From Salvator merianae (taxonomy: Eukaryota; Chordata; Lepidosauria; Squamata; Teiidae), in contig QVOM02000112.1 in NCBI GenBank assembly GCA_003586115.2, positions 45,314,743-45,378,742 of the forward strand: a DNA stretch of 64,000 nt. The letters are read 5' to 3'. Shown in pieces: positions 11,996 through 24,267 of the stretch (its first letter is position 1; the number at the start of each line of letters is the position of its first letter). The notes under the pieces were generated by a model, which saw only the letters and a program-made list of their open reading frames with translations, was not told the origin of the DNA and made no database searches. The position numbers and the translations under genes were made by a program.

Positions 11996-12213
11996 GGCCC
12001 ATCTACACCTAAGTTTTAATCCATCTAAGTCCATCTTCAGGATGAGAGAACAAATCAGCAAAGTGACTAGTCATTTTCCTTCCACATTATCTAACTCAAT
12101 GGTGGTATTCCTCAGTTAGATAAAGCCAAATAAAATACCTTGTCACTTTGCTGATGTGTTCTCCTACTCTGAAAGTGAGTGAAGCTGGATGAAAACTTAG
12201 CTGTAGATGGACC
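11996..12213. mobile_element. Family H foldback MITE
   Basis: The left arm begins GGCCCATCTACACCTAAGTT and the right arm ends with its near reverse complement at 12213. The outer arms span about 11996-12066 and 12142-12213. An inner perfect 10-bp pair (12087-12096 with 12114-12123) continues the fold, so almost the whole 218 bp is palindromic. A second copy is at about 61027-61210. It is non-coding. Confidence 0.8.
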
Positions 12214-12324
12214 CATTGAAATTCTCCAGCCTCTTGCTAGTAGGTGGGATGTGTTGCTATATATTTTCCTAGTGGGGCTTACAAGAGACACAAAGAAACC
12301 AGCTCTAATAGCTCTGAGACTAGG
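12214..12324. other. Short unassigned spacer
   Basis: Nothing recognised. Confidence 0.5.
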
Positions 12325-12516
12325 AACAAAAGCCCTTGGAGGCTGGTCCCGAAGCTCATTTGAGCTTTGGGGCCAGTGTGGAGGCAGATCTGAACCAGTG
12401 TACCTGTGCAGACAGCACTATTCCAAACCACACCTTGGCATTGTCTGGATTGGAGGGCCTTGCTGGTCCGGGCTCACCAGCTTGGATTAGGACACAATCA
12501 GTACAGAAAGGCCCAG
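12325..12516 (+). mobile_element. Possible family C fragment
   Basis: It contains the CAGTGT...GTGCAGACAG and AGCTTTGG-GCC words seen in the family C copies at 29.6 and 38.4 kb, and ends in GTACAGAAAGGCCC, which fits the shared terminal pattern. The left end is not found. Confidence 0.4.
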
Positions 12517-12705
12517 AGACAGAAAGGATATCCCCCACACAGATATTTCACTAAATGCTATCTCTTCATTTGTTTGTCTTGGATGTTGCACTCACTTCAT
12601 GCTGGGGAGGGAAAACCACTCTGTTCATGTCCATTTTTGTGGCACTTTATTCCTTGGCTGTGATCATACTTAGCAAAAAAACAAAACAAAACAAAATTTT
12701 CTTAT
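12517..12705. other. Short unassigned spacer
   Basis: Nothing recognised apart from an A/C-rich patch near 12675. Confidence 0.5.
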
Positions 12706-12780
12706 AGACAGTAGCATGTGGCCTTTTGTGTTCACATCCTATATCTAATCCACCTTTTCTATCTTAAAACACTCATGATG
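12706..12780 (+). mobile_element. Family I repeat fragment
   Basis: It starts GACAGTAGCATGTGGCC and continues with TCTAATCCACC, matching 38.27 and 40.17 kb. Only the left part is present. Confidence 0.5.
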
Positions 12781-13756
12781 GGGGAGGGACAGACTGGCAG
12801 GGAATGATCCCTCCTCCGAACCATCTCTAAGCTGTCTCTGAGATGCCTGAGATCCTTTCTTTTTTTCTTTTCTCTTCCTTTTTTTTTTCCTCTGAGTGAT
12901 CACAGCCCTTTTTGAAATGATGCCACAGCATGTTTCCTGCCCCGGTCCTAAAGGCAAAACAGCACAGACATCATTTTCCTCACCCTCTTTACTTTGAAAA
13001 TCAAGTGCCAAGAACAGGGTTCCTGATCTTGTGTGTGAAAATTGGTTTGCTGAGTCCTACAGTCTGAACGCCATTCAGTTCACTGTTTGAGGATTGTCTG
13101 AATATGTCCTTCCTCTGGTAATGCACTATTTCCGAACACCTCAGAAAAGTAGTGGGGAATCAAATACAGTTGCTGCCATAGACGAACCGCAGACTTTTTT
13201 TTGTATGTTTCACAGCCTACAGTACAGAGTTAGGTGATCCATGAAACCCAATGCACTATAAAGCATAATACTAACTTTTTTAAAAAGACAGAAAGGGAAT
13301 GTGTTGATATCCTGCTAAATGTTTATTCTGGCAAGGTAGAGGTTCTAAAAATAACTAACAGGTCTAACAGAAGGAGCTCTGCGCTTGTAAGGGTCTGTGC
13401 ACAAGTTTATACATTCTTCAAGTGTTATAAAAAGTCTCAACCGGATGGGCAAGTTCATCTCCAGGGCAAGCATTCCGTTCACCAGAGAAAGATCCCTCTG
13501 GCAATTCAAAAAGCAGACTCAAAATAGTATTGCTTTTGCATGATAATTGGTTGTACTTGCCTTCTGCTAGACTCCCATGTTCCCCTTTATTTTTCTCTAA
13601 GTCCCAAGAGGGATTTCAAATTAGCTTATAACTTCTCTGCAGTTCCCAGAAAGTCTCATACCTGTTGCATTCCAGAGATTTTCCAGACTTTTCCACTGAC
13701 TATATGCATAGACTTCACATAGTATCTACAGTACATAGGTTTCCTTAAATCTGGCA
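12781..13756. other. Unassigned non-coding stretch
   Basis: No gene. A T/C-rich tract lies at 12860-12890. Confidence 0.55.
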
Positions 13757-13813
13757 CATCATCATCATCATCATCATTATTATTATTAATAATAATAATT
13801 AATAATAATAATG
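13757..13813. repeat. (ATC)n / (AAT)n compound microsatellite
   Basis: Seven ATC-type units pass into ATT and then AAT trinucleotides; the ATT/AAT part is itself an inverted repeat. Confidence 0.95.
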
Positions 13814-14109
13814 AATTAGGATCCACTACCACTGTAAGGCAACATGGCTAGATATGTTTCTTAGTTCTGTAACTGGGCCTCTGATGAGTAGTTTCTTAAT
13901 TAAGCATCTAGTTGGCACTGTGACTTTCTATAAGAAATTACTGTAAGGCATCCAGTTGACAAGGTCCTTAAGAATTTCCTTTGCACTCACCTTTGTCAAA
14001 GTATCTACAGTTACTGCTTGAACAGGTTAGGCTTGAGGAATATGCAGAGATAAGGGGATCCATTACCTAAATATGTATAGGTCATATTATGAATGGGAAT
14101 GATTGGAAT
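13814..14109. other. Unassigned spacer
   Basis: Nothing recognised. Confidence 0.5.
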
Positions 14110-14492
14110 TAAGAGGAGAAATTTATTATAGATCAACTAACTACAGCAGCTCTTAGCGTCTTGGCATATGGATGGAAAGACTCTACGAAGTGGACCAAGA
14201 AAAATTGGTTTAAATATATTGTGGATCAGATGAGAATTCAAATAATCAATGAAATAAAGGAAATGTATCCATTCCAAGAGCGTAGAAGAGTAACAAGAGA
14301 AAAATGGACTAAAGTGAAAGAATCTTTGATGGCAAACCCGGAGAGCATAGAATGGATGCAACAGATACAAAGTGTCTTCCAGTGAACAACAGATAATTTG
14401 GGCAGAGATTGAGGGTGGGGGAAGGGGGAGGAGGGAGGGCACAAAGAATTAAAAGTAATACTAATAATAAGGATATGTTAAATTAAAAAGGG
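14110..14492 (+). mobile_element. L1-like LINE, 3' end of ORF2
   Basis: The reading frame to the stop at 14385 encodes about 75-90 residues matching the carboxy end of L1 ORF2 (for example STKWTKKNWFKYIVDQM). The same segment occurs at 34.1 kb (CTKWTMNNWYDYIT), with the preceding QL-x(2)-AAL-x(3)-AY block conserved in both. A G-rich 3' UTR and an A/T-rich tail follow to 14492. It is strongly 5'-truncated and inactive. Confidence 0.75.
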
Positions 14493-16004
14493 ATGGCATC
14501 CATTACCTTACAAGACAAGAGTTGTTTCCAAGAAAGAGTAGGGCAAGCCCTAACATTGAAAGAGAGGTATGCATGTTCTAAATTTCCTAGAAAAAAGGGA
14601 GGAATATTGGCCAGATGTCCACTTACCCGGTGAGGCATCTGGCTTCCAAGCACATGAGGGAGGCCCTGTGATACACCACTGGAAAGTGTGCCTTTGAGTC
14701 TCCATTTGTGAATGGAGCTGCTCACTGTGCCTCCATTCAGGTTGCATAATAGCACCCTGAAAAATTGGCACCTCCAGTGGCAAACATGCCCAGAAATGGG
14801 GCAATATGATTGCTGCAAGGCACCTGCTGCCACGATGTGTGGAAAGGCAGCAGCAAAGTCACTTTTTCCAGGTGTTTCCTTTGACATGTGGAGATATGGC
14901 CACCATCTCAGGGTGCTTTCCTCTTCTCCAGAAACTTCCATAACATCCCAAATGGAAAGGAAACACAAATTTGGCAGCTCGGCCTCATTATGCACAACAA
15001 GCATCACCTCTCCCAGCTTCTCTGAGACACTAATACTATTAGCATATAAACAGCTATATATTGCACCCTCTTCAAAGCTTCATTTTGGGTGCCACTATCT
15101 TTATGACTCTGATCATGTCAAATAGCCTCCATTGATTTTTTGCTTATTACAAAGTTCCTCTATTAACATTTAAATAACAAGGGAAATGCCAAGCCCTTGG
15201 TGAGGTGACCAGCAGCCAGAGGTAAGTACAAGGTGAGTATTCCTTTCAGGAAAAGAACATTTTATGAGGCTGAATCACAGAGATAATGACTTTCTAATGT
15301 TTTATTCAACTCTCTTAGAATTCTTGCATCCTTGTTTCCTGATATACCTCCTTATTGTATTTTCTAACAGCAGCAGCTCATGATTTAGGACCTCGAGAGA
15401 GGTGCGGGAGCGACATGGCTGTTGGAAGACTTTTTTTGATATCTTTGAACTGTGTTTTGACCCATAGCACAATAGCATGCAGTTTAGATCAAAGGAAGGC
15501 TTCCAGGCAGTCTTGTCTCATCTTCATGGGGGTGCTCCATAAGCCACTGCTATTTCCCAGCCAATGTAATTTCATAAAAACAACATTTACTAGAATGAAT
15601 ATCACACAGTGGGCCTTCTTTACTCATCTAACTTTTTCTGTCCAGCCCCAAATGACCACCTTGTATCAGACAAGACAGTGCTAGGAGAGATAATCTGGGG
15701 TTTTCTTAATTCTGCTTGCGAGCTTATGGTACTAAAATTTTGACTGCTCTATTCAATAAAATTCTGAATAAAATAATACAAGGAACTTATCTCCATTGAT
15801 AGATATCACTCTTTTATCAGCCCACAATGTTTTTTTTAAATCAGTGAGATCTTTTGAAGTTCAGAGTTCTAATGTTTAAAACCATACTAGTTCTAATACA
15901 GTATTGATTCTCAAACATCTTGTAATAGAAGTTGTTCCCTTTTTCTCATTTTGTACTACTCCAGAAGACTTTTACTGTGTTTAGCTTATAGCACAGAGAA
16001 TGGA
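14493..16004. other. Unassigned, with one candidate MITE inside
   Basis: No gene supported. The overlapping short frames on both strands at 14480-15125 have no motifs. A possible inverted-repeat element (14609-14901) is listed separately. Confidence 0.5.
14609..14901. mobile_element. Candidate MITE
   Basis: The left end GGCCAGATGTCCAC pairs with GTGGAGATATGGCC on the right (12 of 14 positions). It is 293 bp and non-coding. No target duplication and no second copy were recognised. Confidence 0.4.
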
Positions 16005-16059
16005 TGGAAGGAAGGAAGGAAGGAAGGAAGGAAGGAAGGAAGGAAGGAAGGAAGGAAGG
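16005..16059. repeat. (GGAA)n microsatellite
   Basis: A run of about thirteen GGAA units, nearly uninterrupted. Confidence 0.97.
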
Positions 16060-16099
16060 TTGGTTAAACATCTAAGATATGAGGGGTGGAATTATATAA

Positions 16100-17540
16100 A
16101 GCCACCACAGTGAAGTCCTCAAGGGTGTTGTCAAACATCATAGGGATTATCTGTACTGGGGGAGAACAAGAATTAAGTACGTGTTCCGGTTGTTCCCACA
16201 TTTGTATTATAACACAGACTCAGGTCAGACTTGCTTGTTCTCCTCATTTTTCCTGCTCTTTCTCCACCGCTCACCAATTTCCCCTCCCTGTGTGCTCTGT
16301 AACTGGATGCAGTCTCAGTATTCAAATCTTGACTTCACAAGGATAGAAAAATCAAACTCCACACTCCATATTTCCCTTCTGCTGGATCAGAATATGGAAT
16401 CTCTTTTGGTGGTGTTACTGGTCATTCACCATTTGTTCCTTCTTCCCCTTCAGTCTGTATCCACCCAAGAATAACTTCAATTCCATATCTACCACAGAGT
16501 GAAGCTTATTGAAGGCCAGGTCTCAATTTCTTTTTCTTTGTAGTTAAAGTTTTGCACAAATGTGCAATTTCAAAGCAGCATGTAATGAGGAAGAGCTCAG
16601 TGAAAAGGAGGAAATGTGTGTGTGGATCAATATTCATGATAGTGAAGTTAGTGGCCAGCAAATGGACTCTACCTCCCCTCCCCCCAAGACATCCATGGTG
16701 GCAAATGTCCCACAATGAAGTTGTGTGATGCATATAGCAAACTTGGTGGTGACATGGGTCATTGCTGAGGTAAGGGGACTTGTATCTCCAGTTAGGCACA
16801 GCTGAGAAATATACCAGCCAGCATGCACCACCATTCCCCAATGTTCTCAAAGGAGACTGATAAGCTGTACTGTACTGTGTGCCCTAGAACTGCTGAAGCA
16901 CAGTGTCGGTTTTGCTCAAAAATCCTGTTTTAATGAAAGGAAATATTGTTTCCCTTGTGTATTGTCAAAGGAAAAGGGAGGAAACATTGTGTCCTTCTCC
17001 TTTCAGGGATGGGAGAGAAAAGAGGAGGCATGCGTTTTGAGAGCGGACAGTGATGCCCAGCCAACAGAGTGTTGCCTAAGGCAGATGAAACATAACTTTC
17101 ACTGTGTCTTCTCTTTTGTTAAAAACCAAACAGTAAAAAATCAAACAGAAGGAATGAAATGGGACAATGTGGTGAAAACCAGGAAATATATGCTGGGTGT
17201 TGTGCTCTTTTACCACCCCAGTAGTGATGTTCTTACCCTCCTGAGTACAACACCCACAACAAAGTCTATCATTGGATGGGAGGAAATGGGGATCCCTCTT
17301 TCTGCACACCCCAAAAGTACAGTTCCCTCCCAAAATAGTCTACTTGCACATTCTCACTCTGCAAACTAAAATGGACTAATGATTTGAAATGGGCTGAAAA
17401 CTCACTTAATGTGAATGCAAAATAGTTCTAATTTGGGCAATTCAGTCCTGAAAAAGAATGGAAAGGCACTATCTTGTCAGGAAAGTCATAACTGAAGACA
17501 GCCTGTAAACTGATTAAATGTCATGTCTTACCATGCCTCA
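16100..17540 (+). mobile_element. Family G DNA-transposon-like element, copy 1
   Basis: A repeat of about 1.4 kb that matches 56740-57890 on the opposite strand in the same internal order: TTCCCACATTTGTAT, ATTCAAATCTTGACTTC, CTTCCCCTTCAGTCTGTATC, GTGGCCAGCAAATG, CATTGGATGGGAGG, then ACTGATTAAATGTC near the right end. The two ends resemble one another in inverted orientation (GGCCTC...TTAATC type in copy 2). Small open frames in both copies align, but no transposase motif is visible. It is best read as an old non-autonomous element. Confidence 0.7.
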
Positions 17541-18088
17541 AGATATGAAATGAGTTCTTGTTTTGCTTGCAATAAGTGTGAAGAGAAGATGTCTTTCCTG
17601 GAGGTCTATCAAATGATTACAAATTGAGCCAATCATTTGAAAGCCCTGCTGTGTATATTATAATCTATATTTTACCTTTCAAAGCCACTTTGATTCCACA
17701 ATACTGGCAGGATTTGCTAGAGTAGTAATTGAAGCATTTATGTTTTAAATATGATACTTCCAATCTTTCTAGCTTTCGCTGAAGATATATATTTTTTTAC
17801 CCAATGAATAACACTCTTTTCTGTCTATTATCTCAACTGAATTGTACTTGGTTACTTGTACTTGATAAATTCACAAACAACATGTATGTGATTAAATAAA
17901 GGTTCTGGCACCATCCATGCAAACAGCTGGTGTGTCTTAGGGGTTGATCCAGGGGCAGGGAATATAAATTTGCCCCCCTTTATCACCCTTTGAGCTTCCT
18001 TAGCTGACCTGACAGTGACCTAGTTGTAGACCATGATAAACTATTCTCAGAATGGGCTGTGGAATCTAAGAGTATGTTCAGACATAGA
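17541..18088. other. Unassigned; candidate conserved non-coding DNA
   Basis: No gene or repeat. The stretch 17570-17720 is AT-rich with balanced, non-repetitive words, as often seen in conserved non-coding elements, but this cannot be judged without alignment. Confidence 0.3.
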
Positions 18089-18560
18089 GGGCCTTTTTGT
18101 ACTTTTCATTAATGAGTTTTTTTCACACTACTTTTCACTAGTGTACTTTTCACTAGTGAAGTGCATCTGCACTGCACAGAGGCCCTCATGATCAGGAATA
18201 GGCTACAGTTGCTCCTGAACGCTACAACTGTGGAGCATAAAATCATGCTGCATAGCTGTACCAGAAACAGCTGGACTGATCCCAGCACATAACGTTCACA
18301 CCCTCTTCCGGGTGTGACTGCTGCGCAGCATGGTTGTGGCTGCACAGCTGTGCCATGTTCCTGGTTACCATGGCAACAGCTAGAAGTTTTTCCATCTGCT
18401 GTCACAGCACAGGCCACCAGCATTTTCACTGCAACTGCTAGAAGCCCGTTGCTGGCATGTTCTAGGCCTTGCAGTGCAAATGGTTGCTGTGCTGCAAAGT
18501 CTATTCCACTGAGGAATGTTCGTTGGTGAACATTTCATGGTGGAAAGTGCAAAAAGGCCC
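18089..18560 (+). mobile_element. Family A MITE, full-length copy
   Basis: The left end GGGCCTTTTTGTACTTTTC is the near reverse complement of the right end GAAAGTGCAAAAAGGCCC. CATAG occurs just outside both ends, offset by one or two bases, which may be a target-duplication remnant. The interior has the diagnostic CACTAGTGAAGTGCATCTGCA, GGAGCATAAAATCATG and TTACCATGGCAACAGC blocks shared with 28.14, 45.06 and 46.19 kb. It is non-coding. Confidence 0.8.
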
Positions 18561-19486
18561 ATAGTTAGGGATGTTCCTTGGGTGAATTAGGGACCCAAAG
18601 GACACACATAAAATAAAAAGGTCACTTACTTCACCTCCAGATTTCTGTATATCTAGCCCTTCCATAAATGTGAGAAAACCACTCTCACAATCAGAAAATG
18701 TTAAGGTTGGATGGGGTGGGATAGCTACAAAGCTCCTCAGCAAATCCCAGCTTCCTACTGCCACCAGCTAATCAGGACCCAGGAAAATCAGCTAGCAGCA
18801 ATGAATTAGCAATGCACATTTTTTGCTATGGAGGGATGCTAGGTTTGAAGCAAAGACAACAAGGAAGGTAGCAGGCTTTTAGGTGCTTCTTTTAAAATGT
18901 GTGTGAGGTAGACTTTTTTCCTGTGTCCACAAATACACTTCCAAAATGCTCTGGGTGATCAACCCTTCAGTCACTTCCTCCTCCCATGTGGGTAAATGGG
19001 GGGGAGTAAAGACTGACTTCACTGGGTGTGATTTCTGTCTAGACCCTTTCCAAAATGGGCAGTTTCCAGCAATATTTCTAGTCCTCCAAAGTGGGTCTAT
19101 GTGGAAACATCTGCTGCCGCAAGCTAATATTCACTCATATCAGTGACCAGAGTCTGTGGCAAAGGGAATTTCATTTACTTACTACCACACTTGACTCCAT
19201 GTCAGATTTCAAGCTTCTTGCCCTTTGAACTGCTGAACCTTTCTGAACCTTCTGTGGTTAAGGACAGTTAGGTTTGTGTAACAGCCATTTATTGTACCCA
19301 CTTCAACCGTAATCCAGCCTGCGTATTCAAATTCTCCCTGTTTATAACCATTCCATGTACTGGCTTGAGTAACAGGACTAAGGAGTCCCTGTAGTTCCAT
19401 GGAAGTTCATGGGATGACTGCAGACCAGTCATTGCCTTTCAGATTGGTGGGAGGATAAAATGGAGGCTGGAAGGAAGAACAGTGTG
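18561..19486. other. Unassigned non-coding stretch
   Basis: No gene or repeat recognised. Confidence 0.5.
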
Positions 19487-19552
19487 CATTGCCTTGAGCT
19501 GGTCAGAAAGAAAGGCAGGATGTAAATGGTATAAATAATTAAATAATCAAGT
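19487..19552 (+). mobile_element. L2-like 3' tail
   Basis: TTGCCTTGAGCTGGTCAGAA followed by GGCAGGATGTAAATGGTATA and an AATAATTAAATAAT tail is the usual 3' end of squamate L2-like elements and their SINE partners. Confidence 0.6.
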
Positions 19553-20060
19553 AATTTACTACATGCAAAGGAGGCTTTCCTCCTTCCACTATATGCTTTT
19601 AAGTCCAACTAAAATTATGCAGGAATTCATACCCTTTAAAAAAAAAAAGGCATAAAGAATATTGCTGTGCTTTGCACATAGCTTCTCTTGCAAAATCCAA
19701 GCAGGACGAGGCAACGCCCTTTGTTTGTATGTTGACCAATGTTCATACTAGTAAAGCACATTTGTTTACATGTAACCTGCTGTGCCACTTAACAGCAAAT
19801 GTTTCATTTTCCTTCTAAACATTTTCTGCACAGAAAGCTGGATGAGCGATTGTAGCCTCAGGCTCTTTTTGAAAGATCAATAGAGAAATTTGGGTTGCTA
19901 CTAAAGGAATATCAAGATGGAAGGAAAGAATGAAGTCTTTCTACATCTGCTGATGCCACAGATTAAAATCCAGGTTGTGCTGCTCAGGAAGGCTGGGCAG
20001 TATTCATATGGCCATTTCCATGCTTGCCTTTATCCAGGAACAAGTTGCTGGCTAGTATTC
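19553..20060. other. Unassigned non-coding stretch
   Basis: Nothing recognised apart from a 10-base A-run near 19640. Confidence 0.5.
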
Positions 20061-20651
20061 GGGCCTGTTCGCACTGTGCGAGTGGAACGTTCTTGTCCGT
20101 TCGCTAGAACGGAGCTTTCGCACTGCCACGGGTGCGCACCTCACCCGATCCGAACCACTTCGTACCCGATTCGAACCTGATGTTGGGTAAGGCTAGACAA
20201 GTAAAAGCTTGTCTTCATCCCGACCTGTGCGATGGAGCGAAGATTGGACACGGTGCTTTCACACTGTTTGCAACGGCGTCGGGCATGGCTGGTGCGGCTA
20301 CGCATGCGTGGTCCGCTGTTTCATACCCCGGTACGAAGTTTTCGTACCCTGGTACAATGCTTCGTACCCAGGATAGCCCTTTGGGCTTGGCAGCCTAGCT
20401 GCCATTACGAAGTCGGCTCCATAACGAGCCCTCTGGGTACGAAGTGGGTACGAAGGTGCGAAGTGGGTGCGAAGTGGGTGCGAAGTGGGTACCAAACTAG
20501 CGGCTGCCATTCGCACTGTTCCCTCTGCTGGTCAGCTTCGGGTTTGTTCCTCTGGCCAGGAGTGCGAATGGCAGCCAGCGTTCTCCAACCTCTCCGGTTC
20601 GAAGCCAACTACTGGGAATTGTCTACCGAGCTCAGTGCGAAAAGGCCCTTC
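20061..20651 (+). mobile_element. Family B MITE, CpG-rich young-looking copy
   Basis: The ends GGGCCTGTTCGCACTG and CAGTGCGAAAAGGCCC are inverted repeats. Inside are a perfect GGTACGAA/TTCGTACC hairpin (20330-20348) and an 11-bp tandem repeat of the GGGTGCGAAGT type (20434-20492). CpG content is far above the surroundings, which suggests recent insertion or weak methylation decay. Related copies are at 54.05 kb (same strand) and 62.09 kb (opposite strand). Open frames of up to 147 aa here are by-products of the GC-rich repeat and have no known domain. Confidence 0.8.
20434..20492. repeat. 11-bp tandem repeat inside family B element
   Basis: About five units of GGGTRCGAAGT, one of them a base shorter, inside the 20.06 kb element. 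The other two family B copies do not show this array clearly. Confidence 0.85.
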
Positions 20652-21968
20652 TTCTCACACAGGGCAAGGGACTAGTGCTAGTCTGGCTCACAATTAATTG
20701 GTCCGTATTTCAGATCAGCTGTAGACCTTTTAAGAGATCTACAACTGTACTGATGCCATCTCTGGTCCAGGTATCAGCATTTCTGCACCTGGTCTGGAAC
20801 AGGGAGAATGGGGGCATTCTGAACTTGGCAAAACATCACTACATCCACGCATTACTGCCATTGTTTGATTTTCACAGTCTACGCGCCTCCTCTGAAAATC
20901 ATTTTCACACCCCCAGCACAGAGGTGGGCATGCTGCCTTCAAAGACTGTTTTATTCAGCTCTGTCCTTGTGCGCCAAACACAGCATATGAGTGGTGGGGC
21001 CTGGGCCGATTGTTGGCAGGGGTATGTGGTGCCCTGGACAGGGCATCAGTTGTATGGATCAGAACACCTATGGTTCCCTCTACAACACTGCCAGTGTTGA
21101 TCTGGAACAGATGGCACTCCACCCTCACAACGCAGACGGCATCTGCTGTGCTTGGTCCAGAACAGATTGGAGCAGAATACTTGAACTGCTTCAAGCAAGG
21201 TAAGTGGAGAAATTGCCATAGTTACTGGCATTATGGGGAAGAGGAGGGAAGTGATGTGGTGGGCATACAAGTTTGCATGAGCAGATGCCAGCAAAGATAA
21301 ACCATCAGCAGGTGAGTGATGAAGCATGAGCTACAGCTGTGTTTGCTTTAGCTTTCCTTTTATTTTGAATTATTTATAAAAGCAACAGCAGCATTTTGGA
21401 ACTTACTCAATGACATGCCCTATCAATGATTAGTTAATTTCTTTCCTGCAGTCAAGTTTGATGGGAAGACGTGAGCAAGATAGCAGACAGATGCTGATTG
21501 CTGTTGTGTTAGCAGTTGTCATTGCTATAGCATTAACATAGAATGGAGGGACATGTTACATGAAAACACTGACTAGGCTCTCTCCCGGTAATAGAAAACT
21601 GCAGAGCAGCAGCATAGCACTTAAAGAAATGCCTCCAGCAGTACCAGTGAGAGTAATGCTGTAAAAATGTATCAATTGAAAATAGTACAAAAAGTGGGCT
21701 CTATGTGGAGTCAAATCTGCTGCATTGTCTAAAATAGGCCTAGTTTATCTTTTCAGTGTTTATTCTATTCTGTACCAATAGAATGAGAGTCTTCATTTGA
21801 CATTCTTTAATGTTTGCTGTTCTTCTATCATATCAGCACACAGAGCATAGTAGCTGGACTGAATGGTGAAGCACCATTCAATCACACTGCTGTATCCTGT
21901 GCAATGGCTGCCACTGTCTTTTGTTGTATTTTATCTATATTTTGATTGGTCGTAAATAATATTGAATC
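20652..21968. other. Unassigned; probably includes decayed MITE
   Basis: No gene supported. The words TGGTCCAGAACAGATTGG (21149-21166) and TCTGGAACAGATGGCACTCC recall family C, but ends could not be placed. Confidence 0.4.
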
Positions 21969-24239
21969 CTAGGCTGTATCTACATAACACATAACGGCTG
22001 ACATAGGGTCAACTGGGAGAGCAGGGTAGGTTAATGGCCATGTATCAGATGGGGCCACCTTCCACCCAGCAGTTGTTTGATGGTGACTCAACCCCTGAGA
22101 GATATTTCTTACTCTGAGGACACCCTGAACAGCTGAGTTGGAATGGGAAGTGACAACTGACCAAAGCATTACACCTAAGCTGACTCTAAACCAAAGTTTA
22201 ACAGAGTACAGTAGGTGGCCTGACTTGTGGGTTGATTCCTGCTGCCTAGCAGCACACTGGCCAGGAAATTCATCTCTGCACATGGTATTCTAGCCTTTGG
22301 CTTTGCACCTTTCTTTGCCAACTCTTAAATAATACACTTCTCCACAGTGGAGGGTGCCCTGGAAGAAGCTTTCCTTTTCCAGCTGGAAGAGAAAGGGTGT
22401 GCCAGGTATTTTCCTCTGCTTTGTTGGCATCCACTCTCCCCCATCTTGCCTAATCACCTCCTCTCAACTGCAGAACACAGCAGTGAGCCACTGAACACCA
22501 GGAACCCTAAGCCTTAGAGGAAGCATTAGAGTGAGCAGGTGAAGGTGTGGAGGCGTTCTGCTGGACCCTCCTGTATTTTCCCTTCCTCACCACAAAGGCC
22601 AGAATGCACTATAGCGAACTTGTGGCAACATGTAAAATGAAGGTGATGTCAATTCAGCAAACACATGATTCTCAATTCACATTGTATTGCATAACTGAAC
22701 TCCCCCATGCCTGATTTTTTGGGGGAAAAAACAGAAAGAAAAGACCTGGGGGTTTCTTCCCTAATTTTTTCACCCAGATTTACTTTCTATATTTCTATAC
22801 TTTCTATATAGGGCTTCACCTCTATATTACTAATCTGTGAGCAGGACCAATAAAGGAGAGGAAGTGTTCAGAGAAATGAGCTATTGTCATGTTTTACCAG
22901 TGAGAGTCTTCTGGATTCTGAGCTGGCCAAGAAACAATAAGATGGTAAAGAAACAGAAAACCGTAAGTTCTTTGCCTAGGCTTTGCAGGAATCATCTCGA
23001 TTTATTTTATTATTTTATTTAAACAAAAATCCTGTATAAGTGCTCTGTTCAAAAACGGTGCATTCCCAGGTGGAAAAGAACAAATGCTTCTTCTTATAAT
23101 CTATATTTATCAATGTCTGACTTCTAAATCAATCATTAAGCTTAAACTTCAGCAAAACAAAACAGAAACGGTACCAAGTTGAGCTTTGTCACCATCACCA
23201 AGGCACGTAGTCAGGATTAAAGTTGGAAAAGAAAAATCAAACATGTTTTTTCCTGATTTTTTTTTCAATAGTTTCCATATTCTGTGGACATCTGTCTGGT
23301 TTCATTCATTCCCATTCCACTAATATATAATACCGAATTCTATCACACTCACAAAATAACAAATGGATACATTGGTACTAATCAGCTTGCATGCACAATG
23401 TATGCAATTGAATAAAATACACAACATAGGTACCAGTGCAGCTGCTGTGGTTTTATTGCGTTAGTGCCTGCAAGACCTGGCAGATTCTTTATGCAACTTC
23501 CAGCCTTCCCAGACATCTGCTTCAACTTTGTTGGTAAACCAGTGAGACGATGGTTTAGTTCTGGCTTCCCTGGCATCTACCAGAATTGCAGCATTACCTA
23601 TGGCCACTGGAGATTCCAGGCCAAGAAGACATGCTTCTAGCATCTGGTCCAGTGGCCCCATCTATGGATGACAGAATGTCCAAGAAGAGTGGCATACTCT
23701 GAGTGGGAAGTATTTTCCCCTAACCAGTGGTAGGGCCCATCAGCCAAGCAGGTCTAGCCAGACACAGTCATCACCTGACAGTCACCACAATAGGCAGGTG
23801 ACCATGTCTACCTGGTACCAGACATCCTTCCTATGTCCTGGAGGTGGATGGTCTCACCTCAAGCAGTGACCTGCAGCCTCTTCCAGGATTATCTGCCCTG
23901 TCTGTGAAGGCCCACAGGCAGCAGCTCAGCACCTAACCTGGACTCATGCTGGCCCCAGCACTGAAGTTGTCCGTGGTGTTTTGTCCATGGTGTTTATATG
24001 ACTACAGCTGTTACATAATGCCATATTTTACTCTATTATAACAGTTGTGTAAAGTACACAAACTCTGTACAGTCTTCTGCATAATGGAAGTGTTAGGTTC
24101 TAAAAAACTGTCATGTAATGCAAATTCATGCTAAACGAGTTACTGATAATAATGGAAAACAGGGGATTTAGTCAGCTGTGCAAAATGCTCCATTGTCTTA
24201 TATGGCCATTGCCTTACATTGTGCTGACTAATCCATCTG
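21969..24239. other. Unassigned non-coding stretch
   Basis: No gene or well-defined repeat over 2.3 kb. TAGGCTGTATCTACATAAC at 21971 resembles the ends of Harbinger-type MITEs, but a matching right end was not found. T/A-rich runs lie at 22990-23020. Confidence 0.45.
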
Positions 24240-24267
24240 ACAATTACACTGCCTTGAAATGGCGAAA

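Noticed and set aside
13757..13813. CRISPR-like or other spaced repeat array
   Set aside because: It is plain trinucleotide microsatellite. No spaced direct repeats exist anywhere in the window, and CRISPR is not expected in a vertebrate nuclear genome.
14483..15125. 174-aa and 137-aa overlapping frames on opposite strands
   Set aside because: The frames overlap antisense, have no motifs, no splice or promoter context, and coincide with a candidate MITE.
20232..20675. 147-aa open frame that might be a gene
   Set aside because: It lies wholly inside the CpG-rich family B MITE, and its length follows from GC-rich tandem sequence lacking stops. No domain or similarity was recognised.
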